This document shows positions 1 through 6,123 of a DNA stretch of 6,167 bases, piece after piece. Position 1 is the first letter of the stretch; each line of letters starts with the position of its first letter. The stretch covers positions 1 through 6,167 of the forward strand of contig CAZIGW010000291.1 in the NCBI GenBank assembly GCA_964538565.1. The letters run 5' to 3'. Under the pieces are notes generated by a model. That model saw only the letters and a list, made by a program, of their open reading frames with translations. It had not been told where the DNA came from and made no database searches. The translations under genes and the position numbers were made by a program. This DNA comes from CAYVBN01 sp964538565. GTDB taxonomy: Bacteria > Pseudomonadota > Alphaproteobacteria > Rhizobiales > Xanthobacteraceae.

Positions 1-5
1 ATCGA

Positions 6-410
6 ATGCACGTGTTCAATCTCGCGCAGGAGCAGCAGTGGAATCCCAAACGCCACGTCGAAAAGATTCTGGCGGAGATCGGAGAGGGCGACGTGACGGT
101 GGCCTGCTGGGAGCCGGGGCAGATCAGCCCTTACCATTGTCATCCGGACGCGACGGAAATTTACTTCTGTTTCCAGGGCGGCGGGCAGATGCGCACGCCG
201 GAGCGCACGGTGGATGTCGTGCCGGGCTCGTTCGTGGTGCATCCTCCGGGCGAACTGCACGAATACATCAACGGCTCCGGACGTACGCTGCTGTTCCGCG
301 TTCGCTTCGGCGCCGACATGCGTTCGCGGCACTTCGACTGGCGCGGCAACCCGGAGTGGCGGCAATCGGCCTCGGACGCGGAATATTTTCGCCACAATCC
401 GCCGCCCTGA
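6..410 (+). CDS. small single-domain cupin protein
   Basis: A 134-residue protein that is almost entirely one cupin beta-barrel. Both classical cupin motifs match without deviation. Motif 1, G(X)5HXH(X)3-4E(X)6G, runs from Gly38 through His44, His46 and Glu51 to Gly58. Motif 2, G(X)5PXG(X)2H(X)3N, runs from Gly74 through Pro80, Gly82 and His85 to Asn89. His44, His46, Glu51 and His85 form the expected metal-binding set, so the protein probably binds a divalent metal. There is no signal peptide or membrane segment, so it should be cytoplasmic. The substrate cannot be told from sequence: cupins include dioxygenases, isomerases and sugar- or ligand-binding proteins, and the neighbours give no clue. 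The ATG at 6 is the first start visible, but only five bases precede it and the frame is still open there, so a slightly longer N-terminus is possible. The fold is certain, the function unknown. Confidence 0.9.
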   Translation: MHVFNLAQEQQWNPKRHVEKILAEIGEGDVTVACWEPGQISPYHCHPDATEIYFCFQGGGQMRTPERTVDVVPGSFVVHPPGELHEYINGSGRTLLFRVRFGADMRSRHFDWRGNPEWRQSASDAEYFRHNPPP

Positions 411-486
411 GTCTCCGTTCGATTCTACCGCGCGCACAAACACTTGATGTGCGCACGCGACCGCCACGACATTGAAGAATGGCGGC

Positions 487-1086
487 GTGCGATCTAGAGT
501 TCTCGTGTTCTGGAATCGATGCGGCCGCACCGTGACTCAATCGGTAACCTGGGTTTTGGCAATCGTGATCGGCTCCTGGCTCGCTTGGCAGGTGGCGAAG
601 CTGGTGGTGTTCGTTCTGCGATTCGTGTTCGGCACCGCTGCGGGGTGGCTGTCGATCGCGCTGGCGCTCGGAGCCGGCGGGCTGTTTCTTCTGCGCTCGA
701 ACGGCGACTATGCGACGCTCTACGCGCTCGGCTGCATTGCGGCGGCGCTCGTCGTCGCCTGTGCGGTCGAGCACATCGAGGGCGCACGCGAGCGCGAGCG
801 CCGCTTACGGCTGCGGGCCGCATACGCGCAGGAGAACCGGCGCCGCGAGCAGGAGGCGGCGGCTGCCGCGAATCGCCAGGATGTCGGCGCGGATGACCCG
901 GTCGGTTCCCTGAACGCGGAATTCGTCGACGGGGTCTGGGTGGTTTCGGAGAGCGCAAAATCGTCGAACAGCGCGTTCCAGGCCGAGGACGCCTGGCAGG
1001 ACGCTGGCGAGCGGTTGGCCGCGGTGCAGCAGGACATCGGCGAATTTCGGCGCGGGCCGCGGGCCCTGACCGGTCTGTTCCAGTAG
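487..1086 (+). CDS. hypothetical membrane protein with charged C-terminal tail
   Basis: I do not recognise this protein. Counted from the GTG at 487 it has 199 residues. Three hydrophobic stretches, at about residues 22-45, 50-69 and 77-94, should span the membrane. They are followed by a highly charged Arg/Glu/Ala-rich segment at about 97-130 that looks helical and perhaps coiled-coil, then a polar tail with several Trp and acidic residues. The start is uncertain because the frame has no ATG. A TTG at 472 gives 204 residues, GTG at 505 and 532 are also possible, and 487 was chosen because a weak GAAGAA sits 7 bases before it. The frame is supported by the clean split between hydrophobic helices and a charged tail, and by the lack of a better frame here. 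It lies 76 bases after the cupin on the same strand and ends 12 bases from the convergent oxidase operon. A link to the oxidase cannot be shown. Confidence 0.7.
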   Translation: MRSRVLVFWNRCGRTVTQSVTWVLAIVIGSWLAWQVAKLVVFVLRFVFGTAAGWLSIALALGAGGLFLLRSNGDYATLYALGCIAAALVVACAVEHIEGARERERRLRLRAAYAQENRRREQEAAAAANRQDVGADDPVGSLNAEFVDGVWVVSESAKSSNSAFQAEDAWQDAGERLAAVQQDIGEFRRGPRALTGLFQ

Positions 1087-1098
1087 CCGCAAGTTCGG

Positions 1099-2031
1099 TC
1101 AGATGCCGGTGCGCCGGCCGACATCTGCTGCCGGCCCGCGCGACAGGGCGGCCGGCGCCGAGGCGGCGATCCAGTTCGCGGCGAACCCGAGCCCGGCAGC
1201 CGTGTAGACGAGGCCCATCGGCACCCACATCACGAGCCCCGCCAGTTGCTGGTCTTCGAGCGGCGTCAGACCGAACGCCGCTGCCAGGGGTTGCGGCGGA
1301 TACCACAGCCGCGCCGAGAGCGTCAGCAGCAACCCGAGCAGGCTCATGTGGATCGTCGTCACGAACAGACAGAACACGGCAACGCCGGGCTTGCGGGAAC
1401 GGAGCAGCGACCACCAGAACAGGACCGCGGTGAGCACGAAGAGCAGATGCTGCAGCCGGTGGACCGCGAGGTTGGCAAGCGCGAGCTCGAAGATGCGCGG
1501 CACGTGCAGCAGCCACAAGGCTGCGCCGTGGATCGCGGTGGCGACGAGCGGATCGGTCAGCACGCGCCAGGCACGGGCCACGTGAGCCTGTGCGAGCAGG
1601 CGCGAGACGCCGGTGCTTATGGGACGCGGCGTTCCCCAGGCGGCGGCGCGGTTCGGCCAGCCGAGGGCGAGGAGCGGAGCCGCGATCACGACGAGGACGA
1701 CGTGTTCGAGCATGTGGGCCGCGAACAGACGTTCGCCCAGCCAGTGCAGGGGCGAAACGAGCGCGAGGGCGAGAAGGATCCAACCCGAGCAGAAGAAGCC
1801 CGCGTGCGCGGGCGTGATGCCGCGCCCCCATCCGGCCCGCCTCCACAGCCGGCCCGTGCCGTGCACGTAGAGAGCGATGCTCGACGACAACAGAAGCATC
1901 ACCCAGGGATCGAGCGTCCAATGAGCCGACGTCCAGGGGCCGGACGGGGAGTGTGCCGAGCCCGGTTCGTGCGCGGCCGCCGGCCCGCCGAGAACGGCGA
2001 TCAGGGCCGCGAGCGCAAGCGCAGGCATCAT
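1099..2031 (-). CDS. ctaG: cytochrome c oxidase assembly protein, Caa3_CtaG family
   Basis: A 310-residue polytopic membrane protein of the Caa3_CtaG family (the Bacillus-type CtaG, unrelated to the Cox11 protein that shares the name). In that family the protein is needed to assemble active caa3 oxidase, probably by delivering copper to CuB; that role is family knowledge. Residues 1-20 look like a cleavable signal ending in Ala-Ala-Ala before His21. About seven hydrophobic segments follow, near 43-58, 79-97, 104-124, 163-180, 192-212, 217-237 and 266-290. Family-like histidine motifs are visible: HMLEH at 106-110, HRLQH at 191-195 and HMS at 228-230, plus the PLEDQQLAGLVMW block at 257-269. 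Two consecutive ATGs (2031 and 2028) could start it. A GAGG lies 4 bases before the first and 7 before the second, so the second may be used. The first ATG overlaps the upstream stop by one base (TGATG). It is the last gene of the operon. Confidence 0.9.
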   Translation of the reverse strand: MMPALALAALIAVLGGPAAAHEPGSAHSPSGPWTSAHWTLDPWVMLLLSSSIALYVHGTGRLWRRAGWGRGITPAHAGFFCSGWILLALALVSPLHWLGERLFAAHMLEHVVLVVIAAPLLALGWPNRAAAWGTPRPISTGVSRLLAQAHVARAWRVLTDPLVATAIHGAALWLLHVPRIFELALANLAVHRLQHLLFVLTAVLFWWSLLRSRKPGVAVFCLFVTTIHMSLLGLLLTLSARLWYPPQPLAAAFGLTPLEDQQLAGLVMWVPMGLVYTAAGLGFAANWIAASAPAALSRGPAADVGRRTGI

Positions 2032-2369
2032 CAGGCCTCGACCATGAAGGCGGCGGTCCCCTGCAGGGCGATGACGACGGCGAACAGAACGCCCGAGAGC
2101 GCCCCGATCGCGGCCAGGAACTCGCGTGGCCGGCCGTTCGCCTCGGAAACGAGCGCCGCCTCGCGGTCGGCGGTGCGCCATGCGCGCCAGGACAGGAATC
2201 CACCGGCGAGTGCGACCAGCAGCAACGCCAGGGCGACGAGCGGCACGACGGTCGCCGGCGTGAAGGCCGGCCACGGAACGATGGCGTAGTTCGCCTGCGT
2301 GCTCAGCGCCCAGGCGGTGGGACCGGCGGCGAGGCCCGCCCAGGGGACGCCTTCGCGGACAAAGCGCAT
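2031..2369 (-). CDS. small membrane protein of the oxidase operon
   Basis: A 112-residue membrane protein between subunit III and ctaG. It has two clear transmembrane helices at about residues 38-62 and 85-108 and a weaker hydrophobic stretch at 10-30. The N-terminal part carries a GPTAW...QANYAIVPW segment (16-33). I recall similar segments from unnamed proteins at the same place in related caa3-type operons, though I cannot verify this here. A strong ribosome-binding sequence (GAGGTGAGG) precedes the ATG and overlaps the end of subunit III, so it is surely translated with the complex. Its size and position suggest a subunit IV-like accessory subunit or an assembly helper. It shows no sequence likeness I can recognise to CyoD, CtaF or CoxD subunit IV proteins. 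Gene reality is well supported by the 3-base spacing upstream and 1-base overlap downstream; the function is inferred only from context. Confidence 0.85.
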   Translation of the reverse strand: MRFVREGVPWAGLAAGPTAWALSTQANYAIVPWPAFTPATVVPLVALALLLVALAGGFLSWRAWRTADREAALVSEANGRPREFLAAIGALSGVLFAVVIALQGTAAFMVEA

Positions 2370-2370
2370 G

Positions 2371-2379
2371 CCTCACCTC
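2371..2379 (-). promoter_or_regulatory. ribosome-binding site of the 112-residue membrane protein
   Basis: The minus strand reads GAGGTGAGG, ending one base before the ATG at 2369; its GAGGT core is five bases from that ATG. It covers the last codons and the stop of coxC, so termination on coxC and initiation of the next gene occur at the same spot. It fixes the start of the small membrane protein. Confidence 0.75.
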
Positions 2380-2978
2380 ATCGCATAGGGAAACCAGTAG
2401 ATCAGCGCATAGAGCGGCAGCCAGGAGACGACGACGAAATACCAGTAGAAGACGTTGTCCGTGATGTCGCTGAAGCGGCGCGGCTGTGCGTGGCGCGTGA
2501 ACATGAGCACGGCGAGCACGAGCGTGTCGGCAACGTCGGTCACGAGATGCGTCGCGTGCAGCCCGAGGATGATCCAGATCATCGACCCGAATGCGTCGAG
2601 GTCCCAGCGCAGCCCGAGCCGAGCGATCTCGAGGCCGCGCAACGCGATGGTGGCGAGTCCGATCAGGGACATCGCGAGGAGACCGAGGCGCACGCGGGCC
2701 AGGTCGCACCGATGGGCGGCGCGGTTCGTCCACCAGTTGGGGACGACGCTCGCGAGCAGCACCAGTGCGAGGACGGTGCCCGGCCAGTAGTTGGCGGGAG
2801 CGCCATGCTGGGGCCAATGCGGATCGACCGCCGCCAGATAAAGATAGGCGCCGACAAGCGTCGCAAAGCCGGTTCCTTCGATGGCGACGAAGGCGAGCGT
2901 GCCCCACCAGGGCGTGCTCGCATGCGCGAATCCCCAGGTCGGCAGCGAGGAGACGTCGTCGACCGGCCGCACGTTCAT
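2373..2978 (-). CDS. coxC: cytochrome c oxidase subunit III, short five-helix form
   Basis: Subunit III of a heme-copper oxidase, 201 residues, similar in length to Bacillus CtaE (about 207) rather than the roughly 260-residue seven-helix form. About five membrane helices are visible, near 25-48, 66-84, 96-116, 133-158 and 178-197; the two missing first helices are on the C-terminus of subunit I. Family features are Glu34 in the EGTGF segment (the conserved helix III glutamate), RGLEIA at 114-119, HxxH at 141-144, and the C-terminal WYFVVVSWLPLY block at 179-190, which resembles the WHFVDVVWLFLY block of other subunits III. Subunit III carries no redox centre and in other oxidases stabilises proton uptake and turnover. 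The ATG overlaps the stop of subunit I by four bases (ATGA) and has a good GAGGA ribosome-binding site six bases upstream. Confidence 0.95.
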   Translation of the reverse strand: MNVRPVDDVSSLPTWGFAHASTPWWGTLAFVAIEGTGFATLVGAYLYLAAVDPHWPQHGAPANYWPGTVLALVLLASVVPNWWTNRAAHRCDLARVRLGLLAMSLIGLATIALRGLEIARLGLRWDLDAFGSMIWIILGLHATHLVTDVADTLVLAVLMFTRHAQPRRFSDITDNVFYWYFVVVSWLPLYALIYWFPYAMR

Positions 2979-4897
2979 TGCTCGTCCTCGGGCGTGTCCT
3001 TGGGCCAGAACCAGCCGAGCAACGCGATCGCCAGCGGCGGCGTTCCCCAGACGACGGCCCATGGCGTGAAGATGGAACCGACGAACAGGACGGCGAGTGC
3101 GATCGCCGAGACCAGCGGCCAGATCGACGGCCGCGGCGAGGCCTCGCGCACGAGGGGGATTGCCTCGGTCACGCTGGTCACCAGGATCTCCCGGCGCCGC
3201 GCGCTCAGTCCGGTGACGACCGGACGCGGGCCGCGAACGTCCCACAGCGGCTCCCGATGGGTGACGAACGGCACCTGTGCGAAGTTGTAGGGCGCCGGCG
3301 GCGAGGCGGTCGCCCATTCGAGCGTCCCGGCGTCCCACGGATTGTCGCCGGCGGGATGGCCGTTGCGCAGGCTGTCGACGACGTTCCACAGCAACAGGAC
3401 GAAGCTCGCGAACAGGATCAGCGCGCCGACCGTCGCCAGCAGGTTGAGGCCGCCCCAGCCCATCTCCGGCAGATAGGTGTAGACGCGGCGCGGCATGCCT
3501 TCGAGACCGAGGATATGCATGGGAAAGAAGGTGAGATTGAACCCGACGAAGGCGAGCCAGAAGTTCCACTGGCCGATCCGTTCGCTCAGCATGCGGCCGG
3601 CGATCTTCGGGAACCAGTAGTAGACGCCGGCGATCAGCGGAAACACGGCCCCGCCGATGAGAACGTAGTGGAAGTGCGCGACCACGAAGAACGTATCGTG
3701 CACCTGCGTGTCGAGCGGCACGGAGGCCACCATCACGCCGGTGAGGCCGCCGACGACGAAGATGACGAGGAAGCCGAGCACGAACAGGAGCGGCGTGCGG
3801 AACACCGGCTTGCCGTCCCACAGCGTCGCGATCCAGCAGAAGATCTGCACGCCGCTCGGCAGGGCGATCATCATGCTCGAGGCGGTGAAAAAGCTGGCGC
3901 CGAGCTGCGGCAGCCCGGTCGCGAACATGTGGTGCACCCACAGCCCGAAGGAGAGAAACCCCGTGGCGATCAGCGAAAGAACGACCGGCACATAGCCGAT
4001 CACCGGACGGCGGGCGAACGTGGCGATCACCGCCGAGACCATGCCGGTGCCGGGCAGGAAGATGATGTAGACCTCAGGGTGGCCGAAGAACCAGAACAGA
4101 TGCTGCCACAGCAGCACGTCGCCGCCGATCGTCGGATCGAAGAAATGCGTGCCGATCAGCCGGTCGAGGATCAGCATGGTGGACGCCAGCATGATGGCCG
4201 GCATCGCGAACACCACGAGAAACGACGTCACCAGTATCGACCAGACGTAGAGCGGAATGCGGTCGAGCGTCATGCCGGGCGCGCGCTGTTTGAAGACCGT
4301 GACGATGATTTCCACCGCGACCGCGAGCGCGGAGACTTCCGTGAAGGTGATCATCTGCGCCCACACGTCCGGGCGCTTCGTCGGCGAGTACTGCAGCTCG
4401 GTCAGCGGCGCGTAGGCGAACCAGCCGACATCGGGGCCGGCGCCCGCCAGGAACGAGATCCAGAGAAACAGTCCGCCGGAGAGATAGACCCAATAGCTGA
4501 AGGCGTTGAGGCGCGGGAACGCGATGTTGCGCGTGCCGACCATGAGCGGCACCAGATAGACGGCGAACGCCTCCATGACAGGCACCGCGAACAGGAACAT
4601 CATGGTGGCGCCGTGCCTCGGGAAGAGCTGGTTGTAGAGGTCGGGTCCGACGACGCCCGCTTCGGGCCGGGCGAGCTGAATGCGCATCACCACGGCGGCG
4701 ATGCCGCCGATGCACAGGAAGAAGAAGGCGGTCGCGATGTCGCGCCGGCCGATCACCTTGTGGTCGACCGAGCTCAGACGGCCGAGCACGGTGCCGGGCG
4801 TGCGCCAGAGCGCTGCGAGCCGGGCATGGAGATCGCCTTCCTCGAGCGCCGTGTCGCTCAGATCCTCGGTCGCCGGGCTCGTGGCCGCTTCGCTCAT
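2975..4897 (-). CDS. coxA: cytochrome c oxidase subunit I, with subunit III helices fused at its C-terminus
   Basis: Catalytic subunit of a heme-copper oxygen reductase, 640 residues, reducing O2 to water in the cytoplasmic membrane. The ligands are all present: His95 and His410 for low-spin heme a, His408 for heme a3, and His273, His322 and His323 for CuB. Also kept are Tyr277 of HPEVY (the tyrosine cross-linked to His273), Glu275, His400-Asp401 of the Mg site and Arg470-Arg471. The twelve-helix core ends near residue 508, and two more helices at about 592-612 and 614-632 correspond to helices I-II of subunit III, as in E. coli CyoB and Bacillus CtaD. Numbering runs 11 below CyoB. Unusually, the D-channel Asp is Asn124, a D-channel Asn is Val113 (the other, Asn131, is kept), and the K-channel Lys is Gln351. 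The start is the ATG overlapping the coxB stop (ATGA). The same frame is open to 5848, but that stretch lies inside coxB and is not coding. A quinol oxidase is unlikely given the CuA subunit. Confidence 0.97.
   Translation of the reverse strand: MSEAATSPATEDLSDTALEEGDLHARLAALWRTPGTVLGRLSSVDHKVIGRRDIATAFFFLCIGGIAAVVMRIQLARPEAGVVGPDLYNQLFPRHGATMMFLFAVPVMEAFAVYLVPLMVGTRNIAFPRLNAFSYWVYLSGGLFLWISFLAGAGPDVGWFAYAPLTELQYSPTKRPDVWAQMITFTEVSALAVAVEIIVTVFKQRAPGMTLDRIPLYVWSILVTSFLVVFAMPAIMLASTMLILDRLIGTHFFDPTIGGDVLLWQHLFWFFGHPEVYIIFLPGTGMVSAVIATFARRPVIGYVPVVLSLIATGFLSFGLWVHHMFATGLPQLGASFFTASSMMIALPSGVQIFCWIATLWDGKPVFRTPLLFVLGFLVIFVVGGLTGVMVASVPLDTQVHDTFFVVAHFHYVLIGGAVFPLIAGVYYWFPKIAGRMLSERIGQWNFWLAFVGFNLTFFPMHILGLEGMPRRVYTYLPEMGWGGLNLLATVGALILFASFVLLLWNVVDSLRNGHPAGDNPWDAGTLEWATASPPAPYNFAQVPFVTHREPLWDVRGPRPVVTGLSARRREILVTSVTEAIPLVREASPRPSIWPLVSAIALAVLFVGSIFTPWAVVWGTPPLAIALLGWFWPKDTPEDEQ
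2985..2989 (-). promoter_or_regulatory. ribosome-binding site of coxC
   Basis: GAGGA on the minus strand, six bases before the ATG at 2978 and inside the last codons of coxA. Together with the ATGA overlap it decides the coxC start and points to translational coupling with subunit I. Confidence 0.7.
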
Positions 4898-6009
4898 CGC
4901 AGCCCCGCCAGATAGGCGACGTGCGCGCTGTGGTCGGCGGCCGGGAGGGGGTCGGCGGGCATCTGCGCGCCGGGCTTCGTGTGCTGCGGATCGACGATCC
5001 AGGCCGCGAGATGGCCGGGGGTCATCGGCAGGGTGCCGGCCGCGATGGTGCGGCGGCTCGCGAGATGCGTGAGATCGGGGCCGGCCTGGCCGCCGGCGGT
5101 CGTGCCCCTGATGGTGTGGCAGGCGACGCAGCTGCGCGACAGAAAGACCCGCAGCCCGGCCGCGCGGACGGCGTCCTTCGGCGATTCCGCCGGCGCCAAT
5201 TGATGTTCGCGCCAGGCGGCGTAGGCGTCCGGCGGCGCGGCGATCACGAAGAATGCCATCTTGGCATGCTGCCGACCACAGAACTCGGCGCACTGGCCGC
5301 GATAGATCCCGGCGCGTGTCGCGGTGAATCGCATCTCGTTCCGGTGTCCGCTGATCTGATCGGTTTTCCCGGCGAGACTTGGAATCCAGAAGCTGTGGAT
5401 CACGTCGGCGGTGTCGAGCGTCACCGCGACCGGACGGTCGACCGGGATGTGGATCTCGTTGGCGCTGGTGAAAATGCGCGCGGGACTCGCATCCTCGTAG
5501 CGCACCTGCCACCACCACTGGTGCCCCGTCACGCGAATGCTCACCGCGTCGCCGACGGGCGCGGAGAGCCCGCGCTGCGCCGAGTAGCTGAACACGGTGA
5601 GGGCGATCACCACGATCGCGGTCGCGCCGACGCAGCCCGCGATCACCCGGCCGATACGGCGCTCGCGCGCCGGCTCGGTCGTGAGCGGATCCGGTCGATC
5701 GCCGCGCCGCCGCGCAATGCCGGCGAACAGCGCGATCATGACGAGGAGCCAGACGACCGCGCCCACCGCCACGAACAGCCAGATCAGATCGGCGAGACGC
5801 TGCGCTTCGGGGCCCTGGGGGTCGAGCGCGGACTGCTGACCCGAACATGCGCCGACCAGCGCGGCGCTCGCGATCGCGGCCGCATGTCCCGGGAGGCGTT
5901 CGACCGACGGCCGATGGATCGCGTGATTACAGCTCGTTTCGGCCCGAGCTTCCGCCACTGCGGCGCTGGGTGCTCGGGCGACGGGCGAGCGCGGTCCTGG
6001 CTCCTGCAT
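4894..6009 (-). CDS. coxB: cytochrome c oxidase subunit II with fused cytochrome c domain (caa3 type)
   Basis: Electron-entry subunit, 371 residues as drawn. Two membrane helices (about 73-98 and 120-142) precede an extracytoplasmic cupredoxin domain. The binuclear CuA site is complete: His205, Cys240, Glu242, Cys244, His248 and Met251, with the aromatic HQWWW patch at 163-167 that passes electrons to subunit I. A C-terminal cytochrome c domain follows, with CVACH at 294-298 and Met350 of KPGAQMP as likely axial ligand. This makes the oxidase caa3-type and cytochrome-c-linked. A lipobox-like VGAC (Cys55) after a short hydrophobic run suggests a lipid-anchored N-terminus. The start is weak: the ATG at 6009 has only a distant AGGGG (15 bases away) and puts 54 residues before that Cys; a GTG at 5958 (residue 18) is the alternative. 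Helix 2 lacks the usual Glu plus WTxxP signature found at the K-channel entrance. First gene of the operon; overlaps coxA by 4 bases. Confidence 0.95.
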   Translation of the reverse strand: MQEPGPRSPVARAPSAAVAEARAETSCNHAIHRPSVERLPGHAAAIASAALVGACSGQQSALDPQGPEAQRLADLIWLFVAVGAVVWLLVMIALFAGIARRRGDRPDPLTTEPARERRIGRVIAGCVGATAIVVIALTVFSYSAQRGLSAPVGDAVSIRVTGHQWWWQVRYEDASPARIFTSANEIHIPVDRPVAVTLDTADVIHSFWIPSLAGKTDQISGHRNEMRFTATRAGIYRGQCAEFCGRQHAKMAFFVIAAPPDAYAAWREHQLAPAESPKDAVRAAGLRVFLSRSCVACHTIRGTTAGGQAGPDLTHLASRRTIAAGTLPMTPGHLAAWIVDPQHTKPGAQMPADPLPAADHSAHVAYLAGLR

Positions 6010-6099
6010 CTGACGGCGAAATCGCCCCTGGGATCGGGAAAACGCGCCGTACGGAAACGCCGCGCGGGGAGCAATGTTCCTCGACGGCTCGCAAGCAGC

Positions 6100-6123
6100 G
6101 GGCGCCGGAATTCTCCGGCGCCC
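6100..6123. repeat. perfect 10-bp inverted repeat upstream of the oxidase operon
   Basis: GGGCGCCGGA and its exact complement TCCGGCGCCC are separated by the four bases ATTC, giving a very stable GC-rich hairpin. It lies about 90 bases upstream of the coxB start. On the plus strand it is followed by the mildly T-rich GGTTTGTTC; on the minus strand no T tract follows. It may be a terminator of a gene beyond the right edge, a hairpin in the operon's leader, or a protein-binding palindrome. The rest of 6010-6167 contains no gene and no convincing sigma-70 promoter; TTGAAC (minus strand, 6136-6131) is the nearest thing to a -35 box, but no -10 box sits at the right distance. Confidence 0.6.

Noticed and set aside
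432..454. Imperfect hairpin GCGCACA / TGTGCGC between the cupin and the next gene, considered as a terminator
   Set aside because: The stem is only 7 bp with a 9-base loop and no T tract follows, so it may be chance in GC-rich DNA.
494..2203. A 569-codon open frame on the minus strand overlapping ctaG and the plus-strand membrane protein
   Set aside because: The product is Arg/Pro/Ala-rich low-complexity sequence, and it overlaps ctaG, which has a recognisable family pattern in another frame.
1953..3290. A 445-codon open frame on the plus strand
   Set aside because: Charged, low-complexity translation opposite ctaG, the small membrane protein, coxC and the end of coxA; a GC-driven shadow.
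2975..4897. That subunit I might be a nitric oxide reductase-like derivative, since both proton channels look lost
   Set aside because: Tyr277 of HPEVY, all heme and CuB ligands, Glu275 and the CuA subunit are kept. Oxygen-reductase-derived nitric oxide reductases are expected to lack the active-site tyrosine.
2591..4915. A 774-codon open frame on the plus strand, antisense to coxA and coxC
   Set aside because: Its translation is dominated by Arg, Asp, Glu and His with no domain or hydrophobic pattern, as expected opposite a GC-rich membrane-protein gene. The minus-strand genes have full catalytic motifs, so this is a shadow.
4898..5848. A 317-codon N-terminal extension of coxA in frame
   Set aside because: This stretch encodes Arg-rich nonsense in the coxA frame, while the coxB frame there carries the CuA and heme c motifs. 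The ATG overlapping the coxB stop is the natural coxA start.
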